DNA of 64,000 bases from Arion vulgaris. Its lineage: Eukaryota; Mollusca; Gastropoda; Stylommatophora; Arionidae. Where the stretch lies: assembly GCA_020796225.1 (NCBI GenBank), contig CM036753.1:62962865-63026864 (forward strand). Reading direction: 5' to 3'. How positions within the stretch are numbered: position 1 is the stretch's first letter; every line of letters starts with the position of its first letter. Below the pieces are notes generated by a model that searched no databases, was not told the origin of the DNA, and was given only the letters and a program-made list of their open reading frames with translations. Below are positions 46,561-58,340 of this stretch, one piece after another. The translations under genes were made by a program, and so were the position numbers.

Positions 46561-47137
46561 ATTTTGTTTGTTTGTTTCAATTCTTCTTCTCGACTATTCG
46601 ATCATTCTTATCGTGATATATAAACAGTCTTTGCTTTCAAGAACAGTTAGAACAGTTGGACTTCCCCGTTAAAGCCCTACTCGAGGTAGGACAGGCGCAT
46701 TAGAACCAGAAATTATCGGTCTAGAGAGATACATTGATGATAAAGAAAGAACGTCTTCACGCAAAAATCAGCCAGAGACGTCATATTATGTGCCAGTACT
46801 ACATCTGAATTCTTAGTTAGCAAGCGGAAAAAAGCATTGGCAATTGTATGCCAGTAAAACCCTTGTATATTTGTAAATTTCTGAAAACCAAAATCACGAG
46901 TAGATGAAACAAAGAAATCTTTGATATGATATAAATCACTCACATTCAATTGTCAGTAACACATGGACATTAAGATTTTATATTTACAATTTAGTTACAG
47001 TTGTATAGATTATCTGCGGGATTTTGTAGATTATCGTCAAATGATATGACTACAAATAACGTCATAGACTAAACAGTATAGATTAATACGTCACGGATGT
47101 AGAACTTTCATTGATAAATGCTATGATTAAATATATG
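46561..47137. other. No gene recognised
   Basis: A 78-codon minus-strand frame (46713-46949) shows no domain. Confidence 0.4.
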
Positions 47138-47418
47138 GTAAATAAGTACAGGGTGAACAGGTATTAAGGTCTCAGGAAATAATATTTGACCAAACAATGG
47201 ATTTGAACCCAAACCTTACTTCTTACTGCACCAATTGCCTAGCCATGCAGACAAACATTTTTCAGAGCACAGCCAGATAGATTTTGTTTCAGAAAAACGT
47301 TCGTCTGCAGGGCTAGGCAATAGGTGCTGTAAAAAGTAAGGTTGTGGTTCGAATCATGTGTTTGGTAAATTATTTTTTCCAGAGGTCCTTAATACTTGTT
47401 TACCGTCTATTTATTTAC
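47138..47418. mobile_element. 281-bp palindromic (foldback) element with tRNA-like arms
   Basis: Two arms of about 125 bp are inverted around a short centre (about 47255-47290), matching from GTAAATAAGTACAGG at the left end to its complement at 47418. Reading outward from the centre, each arm carries GGCTAGGCAAT and a B-box-like word (GGTTCAAATCC left arm, GGTTCGAATCA right arm). It could be a MITE or two SINE heads joined head to head. Confidence 0.8.
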
Positions 47419-48089
47419 AATATTCATTGGCTTCAGCGTGCTTCTGGGTTCTTAAGCTTTTATTATTAAAGAATGTCAGCTGTTGACGCGGTTGTCAGAG
47501 CGTTTTAGGTTAGTAAAATAAATTTGCTGTACTAATCTAACTTCCTACTTTCTTATACACATTAACATTGATCAAATAACGCATCTACCCATGCTACAAC
47601 TAGATTGTAAGCTGTTGAAGATTGAGAGTCAATATACGCATAACAGCGTAGAGTAGATATAATAAACGTAATTAACTGTGCGTTATTCGATAACTTGTCA
47701 GATATTGGAAGATCAGCACATTGACATGTCAGGCTGTAATAAGATATTAACTGAACTGAAAAATAGATGATACGAGTCGTCTACTGAACAGAAGCATCAT
47801 AACTAATGGGTACGCCTGGTTACGTTCAAAAAGACACACTATTACATGCGTTACTTTTACTTTCATTTGTTGAACGATTATAATGGTTTAAGAAACAGAA
47901 GCAAGGAAGCAAGAAGCACAGAAAGTGGGAAGCCGAAATGGAAGCACAGGAACAACTATGGAAGAATGGAAAGCACAGTTAAGGACCAATAGAAGATAGA
48001 GGCCAATGAAATGATCATTAAAGGACAGTGAACAAGTATTAGGCCTGAAAAAAAGTTAAACCGGTTTAACCTCAAACTGTAGATTTTCT
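47419..48089. other. No gene recognised
   Basis: 47885-48060 is purine-rich (GGAAGCAAGAAGCACAGAAA). No coding signal. Confidence 0.4.
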
Positions 48090-48290
48090 TCGGCAACCAT
48101 TGCCTAGCTCAACAGACTAAGTTTTAGAACTCAACAGCTACTCAACAGACTAGCGTTTAAGAACTCAATGCTAACAGATACATTTTAAGAATCAACCACC
48201 ACAACAGATTAGTGTTTTCAAAAACCTCAATTCTCAACAGCTAGCTTTTAAGAACTCAAAGTAGCTAACAGACAAATGGTTACTCAACAC
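48090..48290. repeat. Noisy tandem repeat, about 35 bp
   Basis: CTCAACAGACTAGCGTTTAA-like units with many small indels, about five copies. Confidence 0.7.
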
Positions 48291-48889
48291 TGCTCTACTA
48301 GTTTCTTCATTTTATACACTCATTAACTCAAGTATACGTACTAAAGCCCCTTATCATGCTGTTTAAAAAATTGAAATAAGCGCTCTATAAATCAATCTGA
48401 TGTATTCTACAGAATTAGATAGAACTACCAAATTACTTGTAAATTATTGTGTTGTGTATTTAATATACAAATAGAACATTTTTGTTCTTATTGTAAAATT
48501 GATACAGTTGAAATCGGTTAGCCAAGTGGCTTGTCGCATAGTAGTTGTTAAAGAAGTATGAGCTGACCTGATTGGAACGCAATCTGCTTCAAAGAAATCA
48601 TTTGATTCTCACACGATGATTTGTATAACAATTTGTTTCACATGAGGGCATCTTTAGCCATGTAAACCTCTCAGTCTCTGTTAGAATATTTACTATGGTT
48701 CATTAATTCGTTTCTTCTCAAATAACGAGACCTCGGGGATCAGATATCATAAAGCTATTACGTTATTTGCCTCCAATTACTGATATAGCTGCAAACGTGG
48801 GTTTACATTACAAAAACTTTGTCATTAAAAACCGAAATAAAGATAGCCACATTTTCTTTCTATTCCTCTTTCAGATCAACTTTCAGAAT

Positions 48890-49210
48890 CTTTGAGGTTC
48901 ACTGTTGCAGATATGGTCCGTGTCTTTTCATCTCTGTTCTTAGCTTTCTCTTCCACTTTGAGTTCATGTTGCAGATATGGTCCGTGTCTTTCATCTCTGT
49001 TCTTAGCCTTCTTCCACTTGAAGTTCACTGTTGCAGATATGGTCTGTGTTTTTCATCTCTGTTCTTAGCCTTCTCTTCCCACTTTGAAGTTCACTGTTGC
49101 AGATATGGTCTGTGTTTTTCATCTTGTTCTTAGCCTTCTCTTCCCACTTTGGTTCATGTTGCAGATATGGTCTGTGTTTTCATCTCTTTCTTAGCCTTCT
49201 CTTCCCAACT
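48890..49210. repeat. About 65-bp tandem repeat, five copies
   Basis: Unit has GTTCACTGTTGCAGATATGG, TCTGTGTTTTTCATCTCTG and TTCTTAGCCTTCTCTTCCCA. The plus-strand 104-codon frame here is a by-product. Confidence 0.9.
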
Positions 49211-49224
49211 TTTAGTAAATTGTA

Positions 49225-49430
49225 GTATGAAAATATGAGTTTGTTTTCTAGGCATCATTTATATACGTTCAGTTGTCATTGCTTTCTGAAAGGTGAGGTC
49301 TTTTTTTACTGTTCGTAAAAAAATATACGTGAACAGATTTGCTTCCAAACTACCCGCAACGTAGTTTGAACAGGTACTCATGAGTTGTGATTGAGCTCAC
49401 TATCACTATGCCACGGACGCCCACATCCAA
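49225..49430 (-). mobile_element. SINE-1 copy, 3'-truncated
   Basis: The minus strand has CTCAATCACAACTCATGAGT, a decayed B box, the AAAGCAATGACAACTGAACG body and CCTAGAAAACAAACTC. It lacks the GGATATGCC end. Confidence 0.75.
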
Positions 49431-49611
49431 TTGTTTACTTCTAGTATATCTAGGTCTAATTAAATGTTATCTACACAACCTTTTCTTTGTCTTTGTCTCG
49501 TGATCTTTTCCCTGTCATTATTTTTACAGATGCAATTTGAGTCTGTCTGTTCTCTGCTTTTCTTTCAATATGTTCTAGACATTGTTTTCTATTTATCTTC
49601 ATGATGGTGGT

Positions 49612-49872
49612 CTTCTTCTTCTTCTTCTTTGAACGCTCCATATACACCCCTTATTTAACCACTCTTTGTGATCGTATGTGATCCGAGCTTAAGAGCGATT
49701 GTACGTTGTGTTAATTATGAGTCTACAAGTTGGCCTGCACATCCGTTTTCTGCTACGTTTTAAAAAAAACTAGGGCAGCTTCCATAGACCACTACCTCAG
49801 TCACCTCTTACGACATGCCTTGTAGGTGACAGTGTTATTATTCCTTGCTCCCCTTGCGCGCCCCGACAACAC
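49612..49872 (-). mobile_element. DR-1 copy
   Basis: Begins TCTTCTTCTTCTTCTTCTTTG, with AACGCTCCATATACACCCC and ends TTGCGCGCCCCGACAACACA. Full-length and complementary to 31806-32065. Confidence 0.88.
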
Positions 49873-49969
49873 ACAGACGAGCCATGATGGTGGTAACTAA
49901 TGATGATTCAAACCAACTATACATAGACGTATTGTTTCAAAAGACAGCCACTGTGAAAGATAATTCGTA

Positions 49970-50450
49970 GCAATGAAGGATCAAACAAAATTAATAAAAT
50001 ACAAAGAAAACGTATGGGTTGGAGCTAGCAGGAAAACAAAGAACAGAATGTTAAGAACATGCATATTACCAGTTGCAACGTATGGGTCTGAAACATGAAC
50101 ATTTAACAAGGCAGTGGAAAAGAATACACATGCCTTTGAGTATAAGTGTTGCAGAAGAATCCTCCGTACACCATGGAGAGAGAAGAGAAAACTGGTTAAT
50201 GCTATCAAAAAAGAATGAGTAAATTAAAGTATTTTTGACATATACAAAGACACGAAGTGTTACGAAGACCATTAAAGAAGGAGGCATCCCGGCTTAGAGG
50301 AGAAGAGGAAGACAACGGAGAAGATGGATTCAGGATATAACATGGTTTGAACATGACGGCTGTACAAACATCTTGCCTATGAGAGAGAAATTCTGAATGA
50401 AAGTTAGAATGGCAACGTTTTGTTCCGGAAAAGTGAGTTTTGATGATGAG
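49970..50450 (+). mobile_element. LINE-B remnant
   Basis: Plus-strand pieces: LPVATYGSET-like (50070), NTHAFEYKCCRRILRTPWRE (50130), KRKLVNAIKK, then GRRGRQRRRWIQDIT-like (50300) and the 3' end through CCGGAAAAGTGAG. This is the conserved ORF2 C-terminal order with several shifts. Small antisense frames here are not genes. Confidence 0.8.
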
Positions 50451-50509
50451 TGATCATACAAGCTTGCACAAACGTTTGCAAACAAAAGATGCAGAAAACC
50501 AGTACAAAT

Positions 50510-50735
50510 AACTTCTTCTTCTTCATTTTCATTTTTCAACTCCCAACGGAGCACAGGTCTTCAACAAACTTCTTCCAGCTCTTCTTCTCTCTTGCCATCC
50601 CTTCCAACTCTTTCCATGTTTTACCTATCCTTTTAATATCAGCCTCCAGCTATCTTCTCCAGGTCTGTCTAGGCCTTCCCTACTCCTCTTTCTCTGCGGG
50701 TTCCAAAACAGTGCTTGTTGTACAAAATAACTGCG
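50510..50735 (-). mobile_element. LINE-F C-terminal fragment
   Basis: The minus strand reads GRPRQTWRR, stop, LEADIKRIGKTWKELEGMAR and ERRSWKKFVEDLCS, matching 11250-11090 in order. A CTT-rich microsatellite lies at the 3' end. Confidence 0.8.
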
Positions 50736-51774
50736 TATGATTAACATCCTGCCCGTGAACAGCCACATTGATAACATTTAATGCAGACGGAGTTAGTGAT
50801 TTACGGAGCATGTAACGGAAATAAATTACACACAATCAAACAACTGTAGAAATGTCACGCAACAGCGACCCCTCTTCCTCGCCTTTTAGACTTTGATTCT
50901 ATTTCTATTTTGTATTATTTAGAACTATTTCCCGTTACTGCGTGTCTGGAGCAAAAGTTGTGGCGGGGAAGTGTAACCAGCGGGCTTGTTGTTTGGAGAC
51001 AACTGAACTAGCCAAGGGACTTAGCTCTGGCGGCATGTTTAGAGATGTAGACTGACTAGAGTGCTAAGCCACCCATGTGTTTCTGGGGCCGACATGAGAA
51101 GCAAGTAATAGTAGCAATGCGACCTACAAGACATATTAGATAACAGAGATTGTAAGTAACGAGTGAAGAAAACAACTATTAACTATGTAGATAAATATAG
51201 TAGTCTGTTTGACAACTATAATCAAGCTACAGTAAATACAATAATTGAAATAATGCAGTTAAGTTACGCTGAGCATACCGTAATCCTTCAAATAATCAAT
51301 TTAAATAATTGAAATCTAGGATCTATTTAGTGCATTGATGGTAATTTCAAGCGTAGTTAGACACAGATGTCTTAACGTTAGATAATTACATTCATAGTCT
51401 CATGTAAGCTGAGCTGCAGTTTAACAGAATAACGTTGACGAATACAGAATTCACTGCAGAAATCAGCGCCATTGTTTCAGGACGAAACTTTGCACGTAAA
51501 GTTCTTATTTTCAGATTCTTTGTGAAGCACATATAACATAATATATTCATTGTAACTCTGAGTACTGTGATTATTTTTTTTATTTTCTACTGCTCATCAA
51601 GTTTTTATTTCAGGCTGGATAGGATAGTCCATGCCATTAACAATACAATCTAGAAAACATGCTAGAATCAAAGTCTCACATCTCAGAGTACACTCATATA
51701 AGCTCTGCTCCATTTGACAAACCGAGAGTCTGCCAACGAGCACTTGACAGTAACTAAGGCGATGATTATAGAGC
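50736..51774. other. No gene; short DR-1 piece at about 51085-51140
   Basis: AATAGTAGCAATGCGACCTA plus CAAGACAT matches DR-1. The rest shows nothing recognisable. Confidence 0.45.
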
Positions 51775-51975
51775 TGCGATAACACAGTGTTTACTTCACT
51801 TGATTCGTGGACGTGTCATCGCAGGTTCGAGATCCCCAGTTGTAGTAATATTTATCCGACCGCAACGTCTCTCTTAAACCCAGCCTCAGACAAGAGAAGA
51901 AATGGAAATTAAAAGTGACCGTCGTGATGTTGCTCACATTGCCCATCTTGCACAGTTGGTTAAAGATATGCACGG
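51775..51975 (+). mobile_element. SINE-2 copy
   Basis: Head TTGATTCGTGGACGTGTCAT and CGCAGGTTCGAGATCCCCAG (B box GGTTCGAGATCC), then AACGTCTCTCTTAAACCCAG and GATGTTGCTCACATTGCCCA as in 36035-36240. Confidence 0.75.
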
Positions 51976-52344
51976 CACTAGTTTCTTCTTCTTCCCTGTA
52001 TCACAACGTATGAAAACGGGTTCTTTATTAATTAGTTTTACGTCGATTCAAAATTGTTCTTTTTATCGTTAATATCGTTATAAAAACGTTAAAAGTGTGC
52101 TCCTTGTTCAGCTCGGACACGCTATGGAACTGAGTGCATCGAAAGCTGGGCATAATACTTTTGTGCACACAATACCACTAACTGCGCTGTGCTACACCGA
52201 CTCCCTACTATATATAAGTCAGCTCTGACGACCTAATAAGACCAATCAGATCTAATATCATGCTACAGTATAACTTCAGATGTGATATTTTACAGTGGAG
52301 TTTTGATATTTGTAAAATCTTACAGTTATTTGGTTTGACAAATT
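51976..52344. other. No gene recognised
   Basis: Nothing identifiable. Confidence 0.4.
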
Positions 52345-52860
52345 TATGTGTCATGTGAGGTAACGTGTGGCAAAGATCCCAAGCGTCAACACCCTGTTGC
52401 AGAAGGCCCAACTGAGATGGGTCGGTCACGTTGCTCGAATGCCTGATAAACGCATCCCAAAACAGTTGATGTATGGCGAGCTTGAAGGGGCAGACGTTTA
52501 GCTGGTGGACAGAAAAAAACGCTTTAAAGACACTCTTAAAGTGTCTCTGAAATGCTTCGACATAGACAATACGTGTTGGGAATCCCTTGCGCAAGATCGC
52601 CAAATGTGGCGCTGTAACAACAAAGAGGAACCCGAATAGCTGAGAATCATCGTATTGTTGAGTCACAGAGAAAACGAGCAGCGCGAAAAGACAGAGCACA
52701 CAACACGCACATGTCTAACCTTGATCATGTATGCCCCACCTGTGGTCGGGATTCTGTTCTAGGATTGGACTCTACAGTCACCTCCGCACACACCAGAGAG
52801 GTGCAACAGCACACGTCTGAGATTGTTGTCATCATCGCTTGCGATGGACGGCTATTATGC
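52345..52860 (+). mobile_element. LINE-E remnant with C-terminal zinc knuckle
   Basis: The plus strand reads [29 protein letters not shown], stop, KKRFKDTLKVSLKCFDIDNT and CWESLAQDRQMWR. After a shift it reads RKRAARKDRAHNTHMSNLDH then VCPTCGRDSVLGLDS and VTSAHT. CxxC plus the downstream His is the terminal finger seen in many LINE ORF2 proteins. Homologous over its length to 23180-23640. Confidence 0.85.
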
Positions 52861-52967
52861 GTTTTGCTATGAATTCGGACGTGCCTGTCCTACATGGGCA
52901 CGCAACATTCTCACGTTCTCGGCACAAACTACACAGATCACAAAGAGTTGATAAGAACGAACAAACA

Positions 52968-53072
52968 AACAACATAGCAAACAACATAGCAAACAACATA
53001 GCAAACAACATAGCAAACAACATAGCAAACAACATAGCAAACAACAAAGCAAACAACAAAGCAAACAACATA
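52968..53072. repeat. 13-bp tandem repeat, eight copies
   Basis: Unit AACAACATAGCAA; the last two copies carry AAAGC. It makes open frames in several phases that are not genes. Confidence 0.97.
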
Positions 53073-53084
53073 AAGGGTCTAAAG

Positions 53085-53335
53085 CCGAAGGATTAACTTC
53101 ATTGTGCCGGATTTTATCTCATATATGGCTCAGTCCCTCTCTACAGAAATGGCAAGCCACCTGCTAAAAGTATTGCACAAAGTATGAACTCCGTTGCTCC
53201 AGCAATAATCTAGGTGTCTCTTGAATAAATGTATTCGTGAACAGAACGGTACAGTTCGAATTCGAACCCACGACCTTCAGAACAAAAGGCAAAGGCGTAA
53301 CTACTTAGCCACAGCGATCCCATTTGTGACCCCAA
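53085..53335 (-). mobile_element. SINE-3 reference copy
   Basis: On the minus strand: GGGATCGCTGTGGCTAAGTA, GTTACGCC, GGTCGTGGGTTCGAATTCG (A box TGGCTAAGTAG, B box GGTTCGAATTC), then the body to GCCGGCACAATG. Best tRNA-like head of the family. Other copies are at 32905 and 53905. Confidence 0.82.
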
Positions 53336-53904
53336 ATTATTGTTAAATTATACCCACTGCTGGTACGGATACAGTTAGTAACTTCAGGACAATCAACATT
53401 CGTAATTCCACACGAATACCAAAGAAATATAGTATTTTTGTAACTTAACTACAGATTCAAGCAATCTTAAAAAAAAAACACTGCAGACTTTGCATGCTGG
53501 TAGCACAAATACAGTTGAACTTTTATAAAACGAACAGAAGGTCGTATATCAGTGCGAATTCTGTCAGACAAATCTATTTAAAAAACAAAAACAAAAAACC
53601 CAAACATCAATGCATGTGATTTCCCACTGTTACTATCGTGCCCCAACAATTTTTTTTCCATAGGTCAGCATCTGTTTCTGCACAACAGGACAACAAAAAA
53701 CATCCCTGACATAGATTTATATACCTAGAATATAGACAATGAAAAGGTTTGCTTTAAATGTCAGATTGTGTGGTTATGGGCTGTCGTTTCATGCACTTGT
53801 ATTGTTGGGTAACATAATACCATATACACCGCCACTAGCAGGGGATGTTACTCTAAAATTAATACAAATTTAACTAACGTATAGTGAAGAAGGAAAAAAA
53901 AGGA
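53336..53904. other. No gene recognised
   Basis: AT-rich; nothing identifiable. Confidence 0.4.
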
Positions 53905-54084
53905 TTCAAAAGCAACAGATTGACTCCGTGCAACGGTTTTCCCATATGGCTTCGTTCTCTAGACATAAGTGGAAAGCCATCATCTATCGAGATATTGCAC
54001 AAGCACGAACTCGTAGCTCCATAAAAAATCTTAGGGATCTTCGGAACAAATACACATTTCGTAAACCGGAATACACGTTTGTAG
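53905..54084 (-). mobile_element. SINE-3 copy lacking its head
   Basis: Matches 53090-53240 in order (ATTGACTCCGTGCAACGG ... CCCATATGGCT ... AAGCCATC ... ATATTGCACAAGCACGAACT). Where the tRNA-like head should follow, a GTGGGTTAGAGA array starts. Confidence 0.65.
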
Positions 54085-54720
54085 GTTAGAGAGTGTGGGT
54101 AGGGTTAGAGAGCGTGGGTGGATTAGAGAGGTTGGTAGTTAGAGTGTGAGTGGGTTAGATATTGGGGTGGGTTAGAGAGTGGTAGGGTTAGAGAGTGTAG
54201 TGGTAGAGAGTGGTAGAGGTGTAGGTTAGAGGTGTGTGTGGGTTAGAGAGTGTGGGTAGGGTTAGAAGATTTGGTATTAGAGAGTGTGGTGGGTTAGAGA
54301 GTGATAGAGAGTGAGGCATTGTGGTTAGAGAGAGGTGTGGAATTTAGAGAGTGAGTGTGGGTTAGATAATTGGGTATGAAGTTAGAGAAGTGAGGATGGG
54401 TTGGAGTGTATGTGCAGGGGTGGGTAAGAGAGTGTGAGCTGTAGTAGAGAGAGGTGTGGGTTAGAGAGTGTGGGTGTGTAAGAAGTGTAATAGAGATTAT
54501 GTGTAGTTAGAGAATTGTAGTGAGATTTAGAGAGTGAATAGAAGAGTGAGTGCACTTGTGGGGTAGAGAGTGTGGCAGATTTAGAGAGAGTGTGGGTTTA
54601 ATTAGTGTGCATAGGGTGTGGAGAATCTGTTTGCGAATGAAACGGAGTGGGCGTGTGATGTCGATGAGTGCGTGTGGGATACAGAGAGTGCTTGTGAGTT
54701 AGAAAGAGAGAGAGAGAGAG
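54085..54720. repeat. Noisy GTTAGAGAGTGTGGGTG array
   Basis: About 35-40 imperfect copies of a 15-17-bp unit with so many single-base losses that no register is kept. Probably a minisatellite with consensus errors. Confidence 0.8.
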
Positions 54721-55299
54721 TATGTGTGTGTGTACAGAAGACACAATATGGGTGGAAGTAGGCACAATGGACACTGAGTTAAGACAATATGTAAGGAGAC
54801 GCTGTACGAGTATTAGGAGCTTCCGAAAAAGCAAATTACCAAAGACAGGATTTGAACCACTTACCTTATTTATTACGGCCCCATTGCATAGATTAGGAAT
54901 ACGAGCGTTAAAAATTATTTATTCTCATCTTACAATATGTAAGAGAAAGAGAAAGAGGATGTGATTATTAAGAAGTATAAGTGAGAGAAGCGGACAGCTG
55001 ATGGATGTAAATAAACTTAAATGTACTGTTTCAGGAGCGATTGTTGACTATTTTTGTAATGCACATGCCCTATGGGCGTTGTTCGCTACAGCCAAATGTC
55101 AAATGTCACATCATTGATAAGTGAGTCTCACAGTCTAGGTAAACTGAACAGGTGAGAGAAACAGGTAAAGGTAAGATGATGTCAAAGTGACAGGCTGTGG
55201 GAGAATTAAATGTTAAATTATAATTAGATTCTTCTTTTCCAATGATCCAACAGCGTTTGGGTTCTTGACCTTAAGTCCAATGCTATTGAATATTTTTAT
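54721..55299. other. No gene recognised
   Basis: A minus-strand word GTGGTTCAAATCC near 54855 resembles a B box, so a decayed tRNA-derived SINE is possible. Confidence 0.35.
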
Positions 55300-55364
55300 G
55301 TTATACTCAGTATTTAAGGACTGGAGTATTTAAGAGCTATATCATATGAGATCTTCTTTACATC

Positions 55365-55560
55365 AAGGCTGGTGTCTGTTAGCTGCCTAGCAAAGGTGTG
55401 AGTTCGACACGACAAGCTACCTGTTCACCACGGTAGCAGTTTGGAAGCAAATCGTTGCGTGCGATTTACAGAAGGTAAAATGACCTCACCAGTTCGAAAG
55501 TCAATGACAAACTACAGGCCTAACACTATATTGACCCATATACCACGAGGTATGAAAGGG
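55365..55560 (+). mobile_element. SINE-1 partial copy
   Basis: GTGTCTGTTAGCTGCCTAGC head, decayed B box, GTTTGGAAGCAAATCG, TTCGAAAGTCAATGACAAAC, then diverges. Confidence 0.7.
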
Positions 55561-55654
55561 TTCCTTTACTTTACAGTATTTAAGGACTGGAGTATTTAAG
55601 AGCTATATCATATGAGATCTATATCATTTACATCAATTGAGAGCTATATCATTC

Positions 55655-55895
55655 AAGCGGTAGTGAGCTCGATCACGAACCCAAGCGTACCTGGTTCAAA
55701 CCCACGGTGGGCAAGTTTGGAAGCAAATTCATTTCCGTCGGATTTTTACAAAAGATAAAAATAGACCTCACCGTTCAGAAAGCAATGGCAAACTACTAAA
55801 CGTATAAGTGGTGCCTTGAAAATCAACGACTCATTTACTGTGGTTGATGGCTACGTCCTTTAGGATATGCCACCATTTTCATTTTTATATCATTT
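55655..55895 (+). mobile_element. SINE-1 full-length copy
   Basis: Plus-strand head AAGCGGTAGTGAGCTCGATC, B box GGTTCAAACCC, body GGAAGCAAATTC ... AGAAAGCAATGGCAAACTAC ... ATAAGTGGTGCCTTGAAAAT, and end AGGATATGCCACCATTTTCA. Confidence 0.88.
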
Positions 55896-56365
55896 AAGAG
55901 CTCATCATTTAAGCTGCATATTTAAGCTGCATCATTTAAAGTGCATCTTTAACTATATAATTTAAAATCTTTCATAAGACATCTTCAAGCCATATCATAA
56001 GCTTACATAGCTATATCATAAGAGCTATCATATAACTTATCAAAGTTTATCATTTAAAGCTATACATTATGACAATACCATTTAAGAGCAATATCATATA
56101 AGAGCTATTTTTATAGGCTTTATCAAATAAGAGCTGTATCATTAGAGCTTATATATAAGAGCTTTATCAATAAGAGCTTATCATATAAGAGCTATATTAT
56201 CTATAAGAGCTTTATCAAATAAGAGCTGTATCATATAAGAGCTATATTATTATAAGAGTTACAAATAATTATCATTAACAGTATTATTATAAGAGTTACA
56301 ATAAGGCGTATCATTTAAGAGCTATATTATTATAAGATCTATATATTTAAGAGCTATAGTGTATC

Positions 56366-57284
56366 ATTTGCCTGCTTGATATTGTCTCTGTCTTATGTGC
56401 CAATGACAGCGATGAGGAATAATGATGATGATGATGAGTACATATTAAAGTTGTAATATTGATGTATCTCACTATTAAATAGCATATATGTGATACTATA
56501 AACGCAAATGATAACAACTAACTTATTAACCCTAAAGCTTACATCCGTGTTGGTTATGAATAATCTGCCTCTGTTATGGTCATGTCCTAGTCAAATCATT
56601 GTACATTTAGATAAGATGTTGAAGGCTGATAACTGAACTGGTATGAAAAATAGATTGAACTAAATAATTTGTATTTTATTTGTTCTGATCGATAAGTATC
56701 TTCTTGTCTAATGCAGCGGTTCTCAAACTTTGTATTACCATGGACCTCTTTTAAATACATTTTGTAGCCGCAGACCCAACAGTTTCTATAAATGAAAATG
56801 GACAGGAATAAATTATTTGTATGTTACAACAGTAAACAATGTTCTCAGAATGAGGGAAACTTTAAATGATCTTTTATTTTGTCCTGTCAGACATGTAGAC
56901 TCCGGTCTAGTCCTGGTCCTTTGATTTCGCAGTGGAACTAGTTTACCACTGTTTTTATGCCTGTTTAAAGAATTAATTTTTCTGTTTGAAATATCAAAGA
57001 TCATAATATTTCTTCAAGTGCTTGAGGAGACCTTCTGAGTATCTCGTGGAATCCCGGGAAACCGCGGATCCCAGTTTTGGAAATACTGATCTAATATTTT
57101 TTTTTTTTTGAGGCCTGTCCCAGATGTGACATACAGGTGGACTCTACAACGGATTGAAAATTTATAAACATCAGCCCATAACTTCGATCGATGGTACAAA
57201 TTTACAAGAGAGCGATGAATTAATGAGAAGGTTCTGACAGTTGATCAAATGGGCACTAGTTCATAGAACACAAGCTAATATCTT
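56366..57284. other. No gene recognised
   Basis: Two minus-strand frames (56813-57004 and 57014-57199) show no domain. Confidence 0.4.
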
Positions 57285-57366
57285 GCGAACCATATAATGA
57301 GCCAGTGACAGATATCAAGCAGATAGCAGATATACACTTTGATCTTAGCAAAAAGGCAAGAGCGAT
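57285..57366 (-). pseudogene. U2 snRNA-like sequence, decayed
   Basis: The minus strand starts ATCGCTCTTGCCTTTTTGCT and continues AAGATCAAAGTGTATATCTG, following the very conserved U2 5' end for about 60 nt. The branch-site recognition segment GUAGUA is reduced to GTATA, the stem I region is altered, and no Sm site (AUUUUUGG) follows. It is therefore most likely a retroposed or truncated U2 copy. A U2-headed SINE is another possibility. Confidence 0.75.
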
Positions 57367-57417
57367 GATCTAATAGAGCACAATTGAAATTTGGTGAAGT
57401 ATACAATGAAATATACA

Positions 57418-57515
57418 TATAGACAGATAGAAAATATACATATAGACAGATAGAAAATATACATAGAGACAGATAGAAAATTTACATAGAGACAGATAGA
57501 AAATTTACATAGACG
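57418..57515. repeat. About 22-bp tandem repeat, five copies
   Basis: Unit AGACAGATAGAAAATATACAT with small variants. Confidence 0.85.
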
Positions 57516-57714
57516 CATATTAACATATTCGACAGATTCAATTAAGAAAGAAAGATAGTTGAAATATTTAATATACGAGATAACAATGGATTTAAAGGAT
57601 TCAGACAAGATTAAGGAGTATAGTAACTTGTGCTTTTAATGAAACTACATGTACATGGACATATTTGCATGCGATTTACTTTTAACATTATAATTAACTA
57701 CTTATGTTTCTCTT

Positions 57715-58340
57715 AAATGTATTCCAGTCCTACGTTATACGTTCATAGGGACTGCAAGCAATTTATTCATACTGCTCTATCCTGGTCTACTTGTACAATC
57801 ATTTTATGAAATTAAGACCTATATTATTATATTATATTATATTATATTATATTATATTATATTATATTATATTATATTATATTATATTATATTATATTAT
57901 ATTATATTATATTATATTATATTATATTATATTATATTATATTATATTATATTATATTATATATTATATTATATTATATTATATTATATTATATTATATT
58001 TATTATATTATATATAGCTTTCTATAAAGTTATATTAGGTTTCTTAAGAGTTTTTTTCTGAATTATTTATCTCACTTCAATGGCAGGTTTTGTTATTCTT
58101 TGATCAATTTCTTCTTAGAATATTTCCAACATATCTCCATCTTCTTTTTTATAATAACATTTGTTACTAGTAATTGACTAGATATTTCTCTGATTGCATC
58201 AACTATCTTGAATTTGTCAAATTTTTTGTTTTATTATTTTTAGCAACGGTTATATTTTAAATGCATTCAGTTTGCTTTCCATATCTTTAGTTATTTTTCA
58301 ACTTTCGCTGGCATATGTTAGGATTGGGATAGCATTGGAA
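57715..58340 (-). mobile_element. LINE-A remnant split by a TATAT array
   Basis: The complement shows the LINE-A 3' end at 57725-57790 and the ORF2 C terminus (KDMESKLNAF-like, TSNKCYYKKE-like) at 58070-58310. Between them is the pentanucleotide array 57826-58005. Confidence 0.75.
57826..58005. repeat. (TATAT)n pentanucleotide microsatellite
   Basis: About 36 copies of ATTAT with two phase slips near 57960 and 57998. Confidence 0.98.

Larger units (their letters stand above)
55300..56365. repeat. About 17-bp degenerate array with two SINE-1 insertions
   Basis: Unit TTTAAGAGCTATATCAT and variants, strongly disordered from 55900 onward. A 45-bp block beginning CAGTATTTAAGGACTGGAGT occurs at 55312 and 55575, on either side of the partial SINE-1. 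Confidence 0.8.

Noticed and set aside
54085..54720. TTAGAG-rich array as interstitial telomere
   Set aside because: The unit is GTTAGAGAGTGTGGG, not TTAGGG or TTAGG, and is irregular.
57791..58027. Tyr/Ile-rich 78-codon frame
   Set aside because: Translation of the TATAT microsatellite.
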